Counted from the stretch's first letter, positions 7,985 through 16,866 are shown. The stretch: 64,000 nucleotides of DNA from Psychrobacillus sp. BL-248-WT-3 (GCF_012843435.1 NZ_JABAFC010000004.1:1-64000); one strand, 5' to 3'. A program made the numbers and translations. The notes: a model not told the origin generated them from the letters alone.

Positions 7985-8815
7985 ATGAATGAAATTTTAA
8001 CTGTGAGTGAGTACCTTGTAAAAAATGCAGAAACAATTGGAGAAGAGCTAACCAAACGTGTTGTTGCGGAAGCACAAAGCATGGATGAAAATATAAATAT
8101 TGAATCATATATAACAACGAAAAAAAGAAATCAAGAACTTATATCTATTTTAGGAGCAGCGCTTAATAAACCTAAAAATATCGCTGAAGAGGAATTAGCT
8201 CATTGGATCAATGAAGTACGAAGTGATGAAATCGCTAATTTTTCAAGCTTTTCTACCCATATCGCGACTACTGTTAAAAGTAGAACTATTTTTTTAGAAT
8301 ATCTGAATGAAATTTGTTTGTCGTTACATGTAACCTCAGAAAGCATTGTAAGCATCAACAGTCAAATTAGTTACTTGTTTGATGTATGGATGGTTAATAA
8401 AATGCATGTCTATGAGGACCATAGGGAGCAAATGATTATAGAGCATCAAAGAGCAATCAACGATTTGAGCGCTCCGATCGTACCAATTCAACATGGAGTA
8501 GCAGTTCTTCCTCTTGTTGGGTCTATAGATTATATTAGAGTACAGCATTTGTTGACCTATGTATTGCCTACCATTCCTGACATGGACATTGATTTTTTAA
8601 TCATTGATTTTTCAGGTATTCTAACAATTGACGAGGAAATTGCTCAGCATATTTTCACCATTCATAATGTATTAGAGCTGCTTGGCATTCATGTGTTGTT
8701 CACCGGTATCCGACCTAATCTTTCCATGGTTATCGTCCAGGCAGGAATCGATTTTAGTTCCTTCCAAACCTTTGGTAGTGTAAAGCAAGCGATAGAAAGT
8801 ATAAATAATAAGTAA
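7985..8815 (+). CDS. RsbR-like stressosome protein (STAS domain) lacking both usual phospho-threonines
   Basis: A 276-residue RsbR paralogue: a helical N-terminal sensor-like domain (1-155) and a C-terminal STAS domain (about 163-275). RsbR proteins form stressosomes with RsbS and release the kinase RsbT to activate sigma-B. In B. subtilis RsbRA, RsbT phosphorylates Thr171 and Thr205, in motifs of the type G-ID-T-x-RA and V-D-T-x-VA. Here the aligned motifs read GSIDYIRV and TIDEEIAQ, so Tyr183 and Glu217 stand in those places. That suggests a constitutive or phosphomimetic state, though the alignment is by eye. It probably shares a sigma-B promoter with ytxJ and has its own terminator. No rsbS or rsbT is in the window. 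Confidence 0.8.
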   Translation: MNEILTVSEYLVKNAETIGEELTKRVVAEAQSMDENINIESYITTKKRNQELISILGAALNKPKNIAEEELAHWINEVRSDEIANFSSFSTHIATTVKSRTIFLEYLNEICLSLHVTSESIVSINSQISYLFDVWMVNKMHVYEDHREQMIIEHQRAINDLSAPIVPIQHGVAVLPLVGSIDYIRVQHLLTYVLPTIPDMDIDFLIIDFSGILTIDEEIAQHIFTIHNVLELLGIHVLFTGIRPNLSMVIVQAGIDFSSFQTFGSVKQAIESINNK

Positions 8816-8847
8816 GTCGCAATATAACTTTAGCTTCTTTCATAGAG

Positions 8848-8880
8848 CTGTGGTGGCATAGAGCTACTACAGTTTTTATT
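8848..8880 (+). terminator. terminator after the rsbR-like gene
   Basis: CTGTGGTGGC pairs, with two G-U pairs, to GCTACTACAG and is followed by TTTTTATT. The remaining bases to 9116 show no supported gene. Confidence 0.65.
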
Positions 8881-9116
8881 TATGCCAAAAATAGGATTGT
8901 AGAAAAAAGTACAAAGGAATTTCTCAAATAAAATAGCGCATAGCGAGCGAAATTGAATCTTCGCGAGCTTAATGATGATTAGAATAGCTATTTTTTCTTT
9001 TATTAGTAAAAGTGCAAGTGAAATTTCGTAAATCAAAGGGCCTAAAAATAGGAAGTATATAGGATATTTGATTTGCATGTGTCAGGCTGAATATTCCCCT
9101 TTTGATAAATTCTTTA

Positions 9117-9142
9117 GTTTAGAAGAATCGTAGGAGGGGTAG
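9117..9142 (+). promoter_or_regulatory. sigma-B-like promoter upstream of the CmpX-like channel
   Basis: GTTTAG, a 14-base spacer, then GGGTAG. Each hexamer has one mismatch to the sigma-B consensus. It ends 42 bases before the start codon. Confidence 0.5.
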
Positions 9143-9183
9143 ATGGAGGTTGGGAACATTTATAAAACAAAGGAGGACATGGA

Positions 9184-10965
9184 ATGTTTGATGAATTATA
9201 TTGGAGGAACACCCTTCACTTTTTACCAGAGCTTTTATTAGCATTATTGGTCTTATTAATAGGTTTTTTTGTAGCTAAGCTACTAGAAAATGCTACCTTT
9301 AAGCTTTTAAGGAAGTACCGTGTCAATGAAAGACTTGGCAATATTAAGGGTGAGTGGTCAGTAGAGAAAATTCTTAGTAAGGTAGTTTTCTTTATTGTAT
9401 TGATCTTTGCATTTATCCTGTTCTTTTCTATTTTAAATATGGGTAATTTAGTATCTCCATTTGTCTCTATGTATTCAGGGATTACAGGTGGTGTGCTAAA
9501 CATTTTGAAAGCTGGTCTCATCTTATTGTTTGCATGGGTTCTAGCTACGCTTGTTAAAAAAGTTATTAAGATGACTGGAAATAGATTTAGTCTAAATAAA
9601 TACATTATGAAAACCGGGGGAGACCCTTCCAAGGTAGACCAAGTTAAATGGACAGATACTGCTGCAAATGTGGCATATTATTTAATCTTTCTTTTGTTCA
9701 TTCCGGCAGTACTAAACGCGCTTGGAATTGATGGATTAAGTGGACCTTTGGAAGGTATGCTTGCTAGCTTCTTTAATTTCATACCTAAGCTAGTATCAGC
9801 TGCAATCGTGTTTGCAATTGGTTGGTTTGTAGCTAAGCTTGTGCGTACATTAGTAGAGAAGTTTCTACAGGCTGCAGGAGCAGATAAGCTTGCAGATAAA
9901 ATGAAGCTTTCTAGTTTTATCGAAGGTACGAGTCTTTCTAAGATTGTAGGAATCGTTGTATTTGTATTAATCATTATTCCGGTTTCCATTACTGCATTGG
10001 AAATTTTAGATTTACAAGGCATTTCACAACCAGCAATTGCAATGTTAAATAATATTCTAGCAATGCTGCCTAAGATTTTCGTAGCAATAGTATTAGTGCT
10101 TGTAGGTATTGTTGTTGCTAAGTGGGTTAAAGATGTGGTTGTTACTTTACTACAGAACCTTGGCATCAACTCGATATTTGGTAAAATGGGCTTCGCTTCC
10201 ACTGGAGGATCCGCGCCTTCCTTTGCAGCAATAATTGGTACTATCGTTCAAGTGTTTATTATTTTATTGTTTGTAGTGGAAGCTCTACAAGTGTTAGAAC
10301 TAGAGTTTATGGTTACTCTTGGAACAGCGATATTTGCTTATTTACCACATGTCCTTGCGGCAGTTGTTATATTGGCAGTAGGATTCTGGTTAGCAAGTTT
10401 AGTAGAGAAATTAGTAGGAAGCGTTATGAAGCATTCATCAGGTACTCCGCATTTCCTACGTTACGTTGCTAAGTACGCTATCTTAGCCTTTGCATTTTTC
10501 ATGGCATTAAGTCAGTTAGGTATTGCAGCAGCCATCATTAACTCTGCATTTATCCTAATCTTAGGTGGAGTTGCTTTAGCGTTCGGTCTAGCGTTTGGTT
10601 TAGGTGGACGTGAGCACGCAGCTCGTTATTTAAGTAAAATGGAAAAAAGCATTGAGGACGCAGACGTTTCAAAGGAAAGATATAAAGCGGAAGCTAAGGG
10701 AATGAAAGAATCATTTAAAGAAAATTTTCGTGATTCTTCAGAAGCAGAAAAAAGTTTAAGAAGAGGAAAAGGGCCACATATCGATGAGGTTAAACCAGTC
10801 GGAGACTTCGAACCACAAAATGGGGTAGATACTCCTACAGAAAACCCTATGGATGCAGCTCATGAAGAGGATTCACCGAGCACTGGATATAACATCCCGT
10901 CAACAGATGATTTACATCCATATGATGATCTTCCTTCAAATGACGACGATAACAGAAATAAATAA
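9184..10965 (+). CDS. CmpX-like mechanosensitive channel family membrane protein
   Basis: A 593-residue multi-pass membrane protein. Repeated Gly-rich transmembrane helices of the conserved TM-helix type (LLALLVLLIGFFVAKLLE, AAIVFAIGWFVAKLVRTLVE, IVLVLVGIVVAKWVKDVV, AVVILAVGFWLASLVEKLV) occur four times, as in CmpX proteins related to MscS channels. A Gly/Ala-rich helix ending GLAFGLGGREHA (about residues 465-476) resembles the MscS pore helix. Residues 480-593 are a charged, disordered cytoplasmic tail. AAGGAGG precedes the ATG. A sigma-B-like promoter suggests stress or osmotic induction. Gating function is inferred from family only. Confidence 0.8.
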   Translation: MFDELYWRNTLHFLPELLLALLVLLIGFFVAKLLENATFKLLRKYRVNERLGNIKGEWSVEKILSKVVFFIVLIFAFILFFSILNMGNLVSPFVSMYSGITGGVLNILKAGLILLFAWVLATLVKKVIKMTGNRFSLNKYIMKTGGDPSKVDQVKWTDTAANVAYYLIFLLFIPAVLNALGIDGLSGPLEGMLASFFNFIPKLVSAAIVFAIGWFVAKLVRTLVEKFLQAAGADKLADKMKLSSFIEGTSLSKIVGIVVFVLIIIPVSITALEILDLQGISQPAIAMLNNILAMLPKIFVAIVLVLVGIVVAKWVKDVVVTLLQNLGINSIFGKMGFASTGGSAPSFAAIIGTIVQVFIILLFVVEALQVLELEFMVTLGTAIFAYLPHVLAAVVILAVGFWLASLVEKLVGSVMKHSSGTPHFLRYVAKYAILAFAFFMALSQLGIAAAIINSAFILILGGVALAFGLAFGLGGREHAARYLSKMEKSIEDADVSKERYKAEAKGMKESFKENFRDSSEAEKSLRRGKGPHIDEVKPVGDFEPQNGVDTPTENPMDAAHEEDSPSTGYNIPSTDDLHPYDDLPSNDDDNRNK

Positions 10966-10972
10966 TACACAG

Positions 10973-11005
10973 ACACCCTAGCTTGCAAGTTGCTAGGGTG
11001 TTTTT
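10973..11005 (+). terminator. terminator of the CmpX-like gene
   Basis: ACACCCTAGC pairs with GCTAGGGTGT over a nine-base loop, followed by four Ts. Confidence 0.85.
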
Positions 11006-11028
11006 ACGTCACTAAGGTAAGAGAATTG

Positions 11029-11075
11029 ATTACAGAAAGATTGCAGGTGCCAGGCACCTGCAATCTTTCTGTAAT
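11029..11075. repeat. dispersed palindrome, copy 3 (23-bp perfect arms)
   Basis: Core with a compensated change (GCAGGTGCC/GGCACCTGC where other copies have ACAGG/CCTGT). The arms extend without mismatch through locus-specific AGAAAGATT/AATCTTTCT to ATTAC/GTAAT, 23 bp on each side of one A. Confidence 0.95.
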
Positions 11076-11130
11076 TTTAAAAAATTTAAACGGCGTTCAA
11101 TTTTTAGTTTTATTTTGTTTGTTTGGATTG

Positions 11131-11153
11131 TATAATTGTTAATAGTAACAATT
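11131..11153 (+). promoter_or_regulatory. promoter -10 overlapped by a palindromic operator
   Basis: TATAAT at 11131-11136 overlaps a perfect inverted repeat AATTGTTA-ATAG-TAACAATT (11134-11153), 29 bases before the first gene of the fatty-acid operon. The TetR-family regulator encoded second in that operon is the obvious candidate ligand; this is inference. Confidence 0.6.
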
Positions 11154-11181
11154 TTCTGAATTAAGTAAGGAGGGGATGTTG

Positions 11182-12330
11182 GTGAAGGCTGCGTTTTTGA
11201 CAGAGGAGCATGAGCTATTTCGGAAGTCTTTAAGGAGAATGCTTGATAAGGAGGCATATCCTTTTTATGAGGAGTGGGAGACGAAGCGAGAAATTCCTCG
11301 TTCGTTTTGGCTGAAGATGGGGGAGAATGGCTTTTTGTGTCCATGGGTTGATGAGGCTTATGGTGGTTTAGGGTTAGATTTCTCGTATTCCATGGTTTTA
11401 ACGGAGGAGCTAGAGCGTGTTGGTCAAGGGTTGGCAAGTGGTATGTGTCTTCACTCGGATATTGTAAGCCCTTACATTGCGGAGCTTGGAACAGAGGAAC
11501 AAAAGCAAAGGTGGCTGCCACGTTGCGTTACTGGGGAGCTTATCAATGCTATAGGTATGACGGAACCGGGTGCAGGATCTGATTTGGCGGGTATTAAAAC
11601 AACAGCTCGTCGCGATGGAGATTATTATATTTTAAATGGAGAAAAGACGTTTATAACGAATGGGACGATTGCTGACTTTGCAATTATCGTTTGTAAGACG
11701 GACCCTACCGCACAGCCCGCGCATCGAGGCATCAGCTTGCTTGTCGTGGAAAAAGGCATGGAAGGGTTCAAGCATGGGAAGAAGCTCGATAAAATTGGTA
11801 TTCATAGTGGTGATACTGGTGAGTTGATATTTGAGGACGTTCGAGTCCCAGTAGATAATTTATTAGGGGAGGAAGGCAAAGGTTTTTATTATTTAATGCA
11901 AAACCTTCAGCAGGAACGGCTGATTGTAGCTATTCAATGTCAGGTAGAAGCGGAGGAAATGCTTCGAATCACACTAGATTACATAAAGAATAGAAAAGCA
12001 TTTGGTCAGTCCATCAGTAAGTTTCAAAATACCCAGTTTAAAATAGCTGAAATGGCAACGGAAATTGATATCGGGAGAACTTATATTAACTCATTAACTG
12101 CTCGTCACATCGCTGGAGAGGATTTAGTGAAGGAAGTGGCGATGGCCAAATGGTGGATTAGTGAAATGGCAAAGCGAGTGGCTGCGGAATGCTTACATTT
12201 GCATGGGGGCTACGGGTATATGGAAGAGTACGAGATTGCTAGAAGATATCGGGACATTCCCGTAGCAAGTATTTACGCAGGTACCACTGAGATTATGAAG
12301 ACGATTATTGCTAAAAAGCTAGAGTTGTAA
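11182..12330 (+). CDS. acyl-CoA dehydrogenase
   Basis: A 382-residue FAD-dependent acyl-CoA dehydrogenase, first step of acyl-CoA beta-oxidation. AIGMTEPGAGSDLAG and FITNG bind FAD and substrate; LHLHGGYGYMEEY and YAGTTEIMK lie in the C-terminal helical domain. The usual catalytic Glu of short-chain enzymes (in YEG) is Ala here. Glu245 in QQERLIV matches the position used by isovaleryl-CoA and long-chain enzymes, so a branched or long substrate is likely. I chose GTG 11182 because AAGGAGGGG is correctly spaced for it and abuts the earlier ATG at 11176. First gene of an operon with a regulator, ligase and thiolase. Confidence 0.87.
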   Translation: MKAAFLTEEHELFRKSLRRMLDKEAYPFYEEWETKREIPRSFWLKMGENGFLCPWVDEAYGGLGLDFSYSMVLTEELERVGQGLASGMCLHSDIVSPYIAELGTEEQKQRWLPRCVTGELINAIGMTEPGAGSDLAGIKTTARRDGDYYILNGEKTFITNGTIADFAIIVCKTDPTAQPAHRGISLLVVEKGMEGFKHGKKLDKIGIHSGDTGELIFEDVRVPVDNLLGEEGKGFYYLMQNLQQERLIVAIQCQVEAEEMLRITLDYIKNRKAFGQSISKFQNTQFKIAEMATEIDIGRTYINSLTARHIAGEDLVKEVAMAKWWISEMAKRVAAECLHLHGGYGYMEEYEIARRYRDIPVASIYAGTTEIMKTIIAKKLEL

Positions 12331-12351
12331 ATGCGCAAGGAGGTAATCCTT

Positions 12352-12936
12352 TTGGCAATCTCACCAAATAAAATTACGAAAAAGAAAGAGGAAATTATAC
12401 TTTCTGCAGTGAAGATCATGAATGAAAAGGGACATCAGCGAGCGACGATGGAAGAAATCGCAGCAGAGCTTCAAATGACGAAGGGGTCACTCTACTATTA
12501 TTTTAGGAATAAGGAGGATTTGATCTTCCGATGTCATGAGCTTGTACTTGAGCAGGCAATTGACGAGCTTCGCGAGGCTTTTCATTCCAACGTTTCCAAT
12601 GAAGTAAGACTTCGCCAAATGATTGCTATTCATGTGAAATATGCAGTAAAGGAAAAGGAATCCTTTAACATGATCATTAAGCCGGATGAAACATTTTCAA
12701 CGGATCACCTTCATCCCATCTTAAAGAAAAGAAATGAGTATGAGGGCTGGTTCGACCGAGTAATTCTTGCTGGTATAGAATGTGGAGATTTCAATATTAA
12801 TGAACCTAAAATTGTGCGAATGATGCTATTGGGTGCTCTAAATTGGATTCAGCAATGGTATAAGAAGGCTGGAGATAAATCTCTAGCAGAATTGCAACAA
12901 ATTTATAGTGATTATTTATTGAAGGTAATGAAGTGA
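12352..12936 (+). CDS. TetR/AcrR family transcriptional regulator of the fatty-acid operon
   Basis: A 194-residue TetR-type repressor. Residues 8-55 form the helix-turn-helix domain (GHQRATMEEIAAELQMTKGS then LYYYFRNKEDLI). The C-terminal helical domain would bind a ligand, plausibly an acyl-CoA as in FadR/YsiA regulators. TTG 12352 is the preferred start because AAGGAGGT is ideally placed for it; the ATG at 12331 lies upstream of that SD. The gene is 21 bases after the acyl-CoA dehydrogenase and in the same operon, which fits autoregulation through the palindrome at 11134-11153. Confidence 0.85.
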   Translation: MAISPNKITKKKEEIILSAVKIMNEKGHQRATMEEIAAELQMTKGSLYYYFRNKEDLIFRCHELVLEQAIDELREAFHSNVSNEVRLRQMIAIHVKYAVKEKESFNMIIKPDETFSTDHLHPILKKRNEYEGWFDRVILAGIECGDFNINEPKIVRMMLLGALNWIQQWYKKAGDKSLAELQQIYSDYLLKVMK

Positions 12937-12967
12937 GCTTAATCAATTAAAAAGGAGATTGGTTATT

Positions 12968-14464
12968 ATGTTAATTACTGAACAATTGGCATCACATGTA
13001 AAAGAGCGACCTAATCACATTATTACGCAATTCAATGGAAGAGAGATTACTTATTCCGCATTTTATGAAAAAGCAAAACGGCTTGCTGGCTTTTTTCAAG
13101 CAAAGGGCTATCAACAAGAGGATGTTATAGCCCTATATTTAAATAACTCGGATTACTTTTTAATCTGTTATTATGCATGTCAGCTCGGTGGTTTTACTGT
13201 TATGCCGGTTAATACAAAGCTTGCTGCACCTGAAATTGAATATATATTCAAGCATTCGGAGGCGAAGACACTCGTTTATGATGTTCGATTGGAACCTGTA
13301 TTGTATGAAATACCGGAGACATTTGAAGGGTTTTTACACACCATACAGGTTGGTGGGGATAACACACTAGAGGCTATATTTGCAGATTCAAGCTTAGTAA
13401 TGAATGAAGTCGCTATAAATGAACAACAGACAAGCGTCATTTTTTATACGTCTGGCACAACTGGGAAGCCAAAAGGGGTCATGCTTTCTGCTCAAAATGT
13501 ATATGCGACCGCACAAATATGGGGAGAAGCAATGGATTTGAATGAAAGGGATCGAATGCAGATTGTTGCACCGCTATTTCATTGCGCAGCGAGTCATGTG
13601 TTTAGTATTCCAGTAATTTATGCGGGAGGGACAATTGTCATAGAGGAGGCATTTTCTCCGGAGCAGGCGTTGACTACAATGGAGCAAGAGAAAATTACTA
13701 TATTTTTTGGAGTACCTGCGATGTACAGTATTTTATTGAACACGTCAAAGATTAAACAAATAGAGCTTCCAAGTTTGAGGCTATTGACTTATGGTGCAGC
13801 TCCAATGCCTTATGAGCTCGTTCGAAAGGTGAAATCTTTATTCCCAAATGTAAAGGTTCAAAATCTCTATGGTCAAACAGAGAATTCTCCGGCAGCAACA
13901 ACCTTAAAGGACCATTTTGCACTAGATAAGGTCGGGTCTGTAGGAGAACCACTACCGAAGACAGAAGTTCAAGTGGTTGATGAGTTTGGAGATCAGTTAC
14001 CACATGGCCAGGTAGGAGAAATTGTCGTGAAGGGTCCTCAGGTGATGAAAGGTTATTTAAAGAACGAGGAGGAAACGAATCGGGCAATCCAAAATGGTTG
14101 GTTATATAGCGGAGATTTAGGTAGGTTTGATGAAGATGGCCTCCTTTATATTGTCGATCGAAAGAAGGATATGATTATCCGAGGCGGAGAGAACGTTTAT
14201 CCCGTGGAGGTGGAAGAAGTTCTCTATCAAATTCCCGAGCTGCTAGAGGCGGCAGTTGTTGGAGTCCCTCACACAGTGTATGGGGAAGTGCCTAAGGCGT
14301 TTGTTGTTTTAAAAGATGGAAATGAGATAACGGAGGAAGAAATATTGGCATTTTGTTCTAAACGTTTGGCAAAATTTAAAATGCCAGTAGAGGTCGACTT
14401 TATGGAAAGCCTTCCTAGAAATGCGAGTGGAAAGGTTTTAAAGAATTCTCTTCGAAACAGTTAG
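12968..14464 (+). CDS. long-chain fatty acid-CoA ligase (AMP-binding)
   Basis: A 498-residue adenylate-forming enzyme activating a carboxylic acid to its CoA thioester. Motif A3 YTSGTTGKPKGVM is at about residue 161, a GQTENSP-type A5 motif follows (YGQTENSPAA), YSGDLGRFDEDG is A7, and RKKDMIIRGGENVYPVEVE holds A8. The catalytic Lys lies in NASGKVLK at the end. ATG 12968 has AAAGGAG at good spacing; the TTG nine bases earlier is too close to it. It sits between the TetR gene and the thiolase in the degradation operon. Chain length specificity is not determinable. Confidence 0.87.
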   Translation: MLITEQLASHVKERPNHIITQFNGREITYSAFYEKAKRLAGFFQAKGYQQEDVIALYLNNSDYFLICYYACQLGGFTVMPVNTKLAAPEIEYIFKHSEAKTLVYDVRLEPVLYEIPETFEGFLHTIQVGGDNTLEAIFADSSLVMNEVAINEQQTSVIFYTSGTTGKPKGVMLSAQNVYATAQIWGEAMDLNERDRMQIVAPLFHCAASHVFSIPVIYAGGTIVIEEAFSPEQALTTMEQEKITIFFGVPAMYSILLNTSKIKQIELPSLRLLTYGAAPMPYELVRKVKSLFPNVKVQNLYGQTENSPAATTLKDHFALDKVGSVGEPLPKTEVQVVDEFGDQLPHGQVGEIVVKGPQVMKGYLKNEEETNRAIQNGWLYSGDLGRFDEDGLLYIVDRKKDMIIRGGENVYPVEVEEVLYQIPELLEAAVVGVPHTVYGEVPKAFVVLKDGNEITEEEILAFCSKRLAKFKMPVEVDFMESLPRNASGKVLKNSLRNS

Positions 14465-14476
14465 GAGGAATAGTGG

Positions 14477-15661
14477 ATGAAAACAGTATATTTAATAGAC
14501 GGAGCAAGGACGGCATTTACGAGCTTTGGAGGATCCTTTGCCCAAGTTAAAGCAGATGACTTAGGTGCAGCAACAGCAAGAGAGGCAATGGAACGATCTG
14601 GAGTCGGGCCGGATCAAATCGATCATGTCATATATGGAAACGTCATTCATTCTAGCACGAACGCAGCTTTCCTTTCACGTCATATCGGATTGAAGGCAGG
14701 TATACCAGTAGAGGTTCCAGCGATGAATGTTAATCGCTTATGTGGCTCAGGCTGTCAATCAATTGTATCTGGTGCTCAAATGATCTTGTTAGGCGAAGCG
14801 AATATTGTTCTCGCAGGTGGAGCTGAAAATATGTCGATGTCTCCCTATGCAAATTTTACTGCTAGATTTGGTGGTAGTAAGATGGGGACAATGAAGTATG
14901 AGGATATGGTGCTTAGCACGTTAACGGATGAGTATATAGGAAGTGGCATGGGGATGACTGCTGAGAAGCTAGCAGAGCAATATAGCTCACCTCGAGAAGA
15001 GCAGGACGAGTTTGCCTTACTTAGCCAAAAACGAGCAGCTCATGCACAGGAATCGGGAAGATTTGCAGAGGAAATAGTAGCTGTAGAGGTTCCTTCTAGG
15101 AAGAGAACTATAATGGTGAATCAGGATGAGCATATTAAGGGTGAAGTTACTCAGGAAAAACTGGCATCCCTTAAGCCTTCCTTTATGCAAAATGGAACCG
15201 TGACGGCGGGTAATGCTAGTGGTATTAATGATGGAGCGGCTTCGGTTATTATAGCAAGCGGTGAGGCCGTGGAGAAGCATGAGCTTAAGCCTTTAGCTAA
15301 GATTATCTCGTGGGGGATAGCGGGCGTTGATCCATCCATTATGGGGATTGGTCCCGTACCCGCAATTAAACAAGCACTTGCTCGTGCAGAAATGACGTTA
15401 GAGGAAATAGATTTAATAGAAGTAAATGAAGCCTTTGCCTCTCAGTATTTAGCGGTAGAAAAGGAGTTAGGATTAGATAGAGACAAAACAAATGTCAATG
15501 GAGGAGCAATTGCACTAGGTCATCCAGTTGGGGCAAGTGGTACTCGTGTCTTCCTTTCTTTAGCATATGAGCTTAAGAGAAGAGGGTTAAAATATGGAGT
15601 CGCAAGTCTTTGTATTGGTGGTGGCCAGGGAATTGCCGTCATTATAGAGAATGTAAATTAA
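14477..15661 (+). CDS. acetyl-CoA C-acyltransferase (thiolase)
   Basis: A 394-residue thiolase catalysing thiolytic release of acetyl-CoA. The nucleophile is Cys89 in NRLCGSGCQS. The other catalytic residues lie in NEAFA, GHPVGASG (His) and SLCIGGGQG (Cys near residue 381). Length is standard. GGAGGAAT precedes the ATG. Only 12 bases separate it from the ligase gene, and a terminator follows, so this is the last gene of the operon. It could be degradative (FadA/MmgA type) or biosynthetic; the neighbours favour degradation. Confidence 0.9.
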   Translation: MKTVYLIDGARTAFTSFGGSFAQVKADDLGAATAREAMERSGVGPDQIDHVIYGNVIHSSTNAAFLSRHIGLKAGIPVEVPAMNVNRLCGSGCQSIVSGAQMILLGEANIVLAGGAENMSMSPYANFTARFGGSKMGTMKYEDMVLSTLTDEYIGSGMGMTAEKLAEQYSSPREEQDEFALLSQKRAAHAQESGRFAEEIVAVEVPSRKRTIMVNQDEHIKGEVTQEKLASLKPSFMQNGTVTAGNASGINDGAASVIIASGEAVEKHELKPLAKIISWGIAGVDPSIMGIGPVPAIKQALARAEMTLEEIDLIEVNEAFASQYLAVEKELGLDRDKTNVNGGAIALGHPVGASGTRVFLSLAYELKRRGLKYGVASLCIGGGQGIAVIIENVN

Positions 15662-15671
15662 TTTAGTATAG

Positions 15672-15706
15672 GACTTTTACTTTTTTTAAAAGTAGAAGTC
15701 TTTTTT
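15672..15706 (+). terminator. terminator of the fatty-acid operon
   Basis: GACTTTTACTTTT pairs with AAAAGTAGAAGTC, then six Ts. Bases 15707-15980 are AT-rich and hold only the promoter region of the next gene as far as can be seen. Confidence 0.85.
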
Positions 15707-15980
15707 AGAGCTATTTAATTGGATTATTAGTGGTAGACGTTTTACATAATTTTTATTGATGGATAGTGTTCGTCTATTATTTAAGTAGTTATTTATACTC
15801 TGGAGCAATCAATTTTACTTTTAAACCATAATTTACATGTTTCTCTAGATAACTAATGGAATAGGAAGTATAATGTTATTATTAGATAATATTCTGATAA
15901 TTGAAGCTAGATATGTGTCAAAAAGAATAATGAGGGAATAAGGATTACAAAGAACATCTAAGAGTTTTTAGGAGGTTATC

Positions 15981-16823
15981 ATGATGAAAATTGGTGTATT
16001 AGGTGCAGGTACCATGGGAAATGGCATTGCACAAGTAATGGCTTCAGCGGGACATGAGGTCACGCTTTGTGATATTGATAACGAAATACTAAGAACAGCG
16101 GCATCTACAATCGATGCTAATTTATGGAGGCTTTATAAAAAGGAAAATAAAGAGTTTAGTGAGATTGGGCGGGTACTAAGCAGAATTACGTTCACTACTG
16201 ATAAAACCAAACTAGCAGGACTTGATATAGTAATAGAGGCTATATTAGAAAATCGGGATATTAAGAAAAGAGTCTTTGCTGAACTGGATGCAATTTGTGA
16301 CCCAAAAACCATTTTAGCTTCCAATACCTCTGGTTTAAGTATTACGGAAATAGGATCCGCAACTGGGAGACCTGATCGTGTCATTGGGATGCATTTCTTT
16401 AATCCTGTGCCAGTCATGAAATTAGTAGAAATCATAAAAGGCTCTGAAACTAGTGATGAAACATATGATATCGTAAAAAAACTAGTAGAAGACAGCGGTA
16501 AAGAAAGCATTACTATATTAGATGCTCCGTTATTCGTCGTAAATCGTATATTAGTTCCAATGATCAATGAAGCAATCTTTGTTCTAGGAGAAGGTATAGC
16601 TTCTGCCGAAGATATAGATAAAGGGATGGTGCTAGGAACAAACCAACCAATTGGACCACTAGCTCTAGCTGATCTTATCGGGTTAGACACACTTTTATCA
16701 GTAGCAGAGACATTATTTGAAGAAACGGGAGACACCAAATATCGAGTTGCACCACTCTTAAGAAAATATGTTAGAGCCGGCAAGCTAGGCAGAAAAACAG
16801 GCAGAGGCTTCTATACGTATTAA
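15981..16823 (+). CDS. 3-hydroxybutyryl-CoA dehydrogenase (HBD family)
   Basis: A 280-residue NAD(P)-dependent 3-hydroxyacyl-CoA dehydrogenase. The Rossmann motif is GVLGAGTMGNGIAQ at residues 5-18. The HFFNPVPVMKLVEI segment near residue 136 carries the catalytic His, followed by VNRILVPMINEA in the C-terminal dimer domain. TAGGAGGTT is the ribosome site; the second ATG, one codon on, is an equal alternative. It lies just after the acyl-CoA operon but behind a terminator, so it has its own promoter. Together with the thiolase and dehydrogenase it covers three of the four beta-oxidation steps; no enoyl-CoA hydratase is in the window. Confidence 0.88.
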   Translation: MMKIGVLGAGTMGNGIAQVMASAGHEVTLCDIDNEILRTAASTIDANLWRLYKKENKEFSEIGRVLSRITFTTDKTKLAGLDIVIEAILENRDIKKRVFAELDAICDPKTILASNTSGLSITEIGSATGRPDRVIGMHFFNPVPVMKLVEIIKGSETSDETYDIVKKLVEDSGKESITILDAPLFVVNRILVPMINEAIFVLGEGIASAEDIDKGMVLGTNQPIGPLALADLIGLDTLLSVAETLFEETGDTKYRVAPLLRKYVRAGKLGRKTGRGFYTY

Positions 16824-16830
16824 AATACAA

Positions 16831-16861
16831 AACCACATCCACCATGGATTGTGGTTTTTTT
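16831..16861 (+). terminator. terminator of the HBD gene
   Basis: AACCACATCC pairs with GGATTGTGGTT, followed by Ts. Confidence 0.8.
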
Positions 16862-16866
16862 ATGTG

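Noticed and set aside
8830-9078. 82-codon minus-strand ORF, hydrophobic
   Set aside because: No SD at usable spacing, overlaps the terminator of the rsbR-like gene, and biased low-complexity sequence. Treated as non-coding.
9678-10202. 174-codon minus-strand ORF inside the CmpX-like gene
   Set aside because: Antisense shadow of a strongly coding Gly/Ala/Val-rich membrane gene; no SD or family resemblance.
11030-11521. 163-codon minus-strand ORF over the start of the acyl-CoA dehydrogenase gene
   Set aside because: It crosses the palindrome and the promoter of a clear gene, and its residues look like random antisense sequence.
16133-16783. 216-codon minus-strand ORF inside the HBD gene
   Set aside because: Antisense shadow of a well-recognised dehydrogenase.
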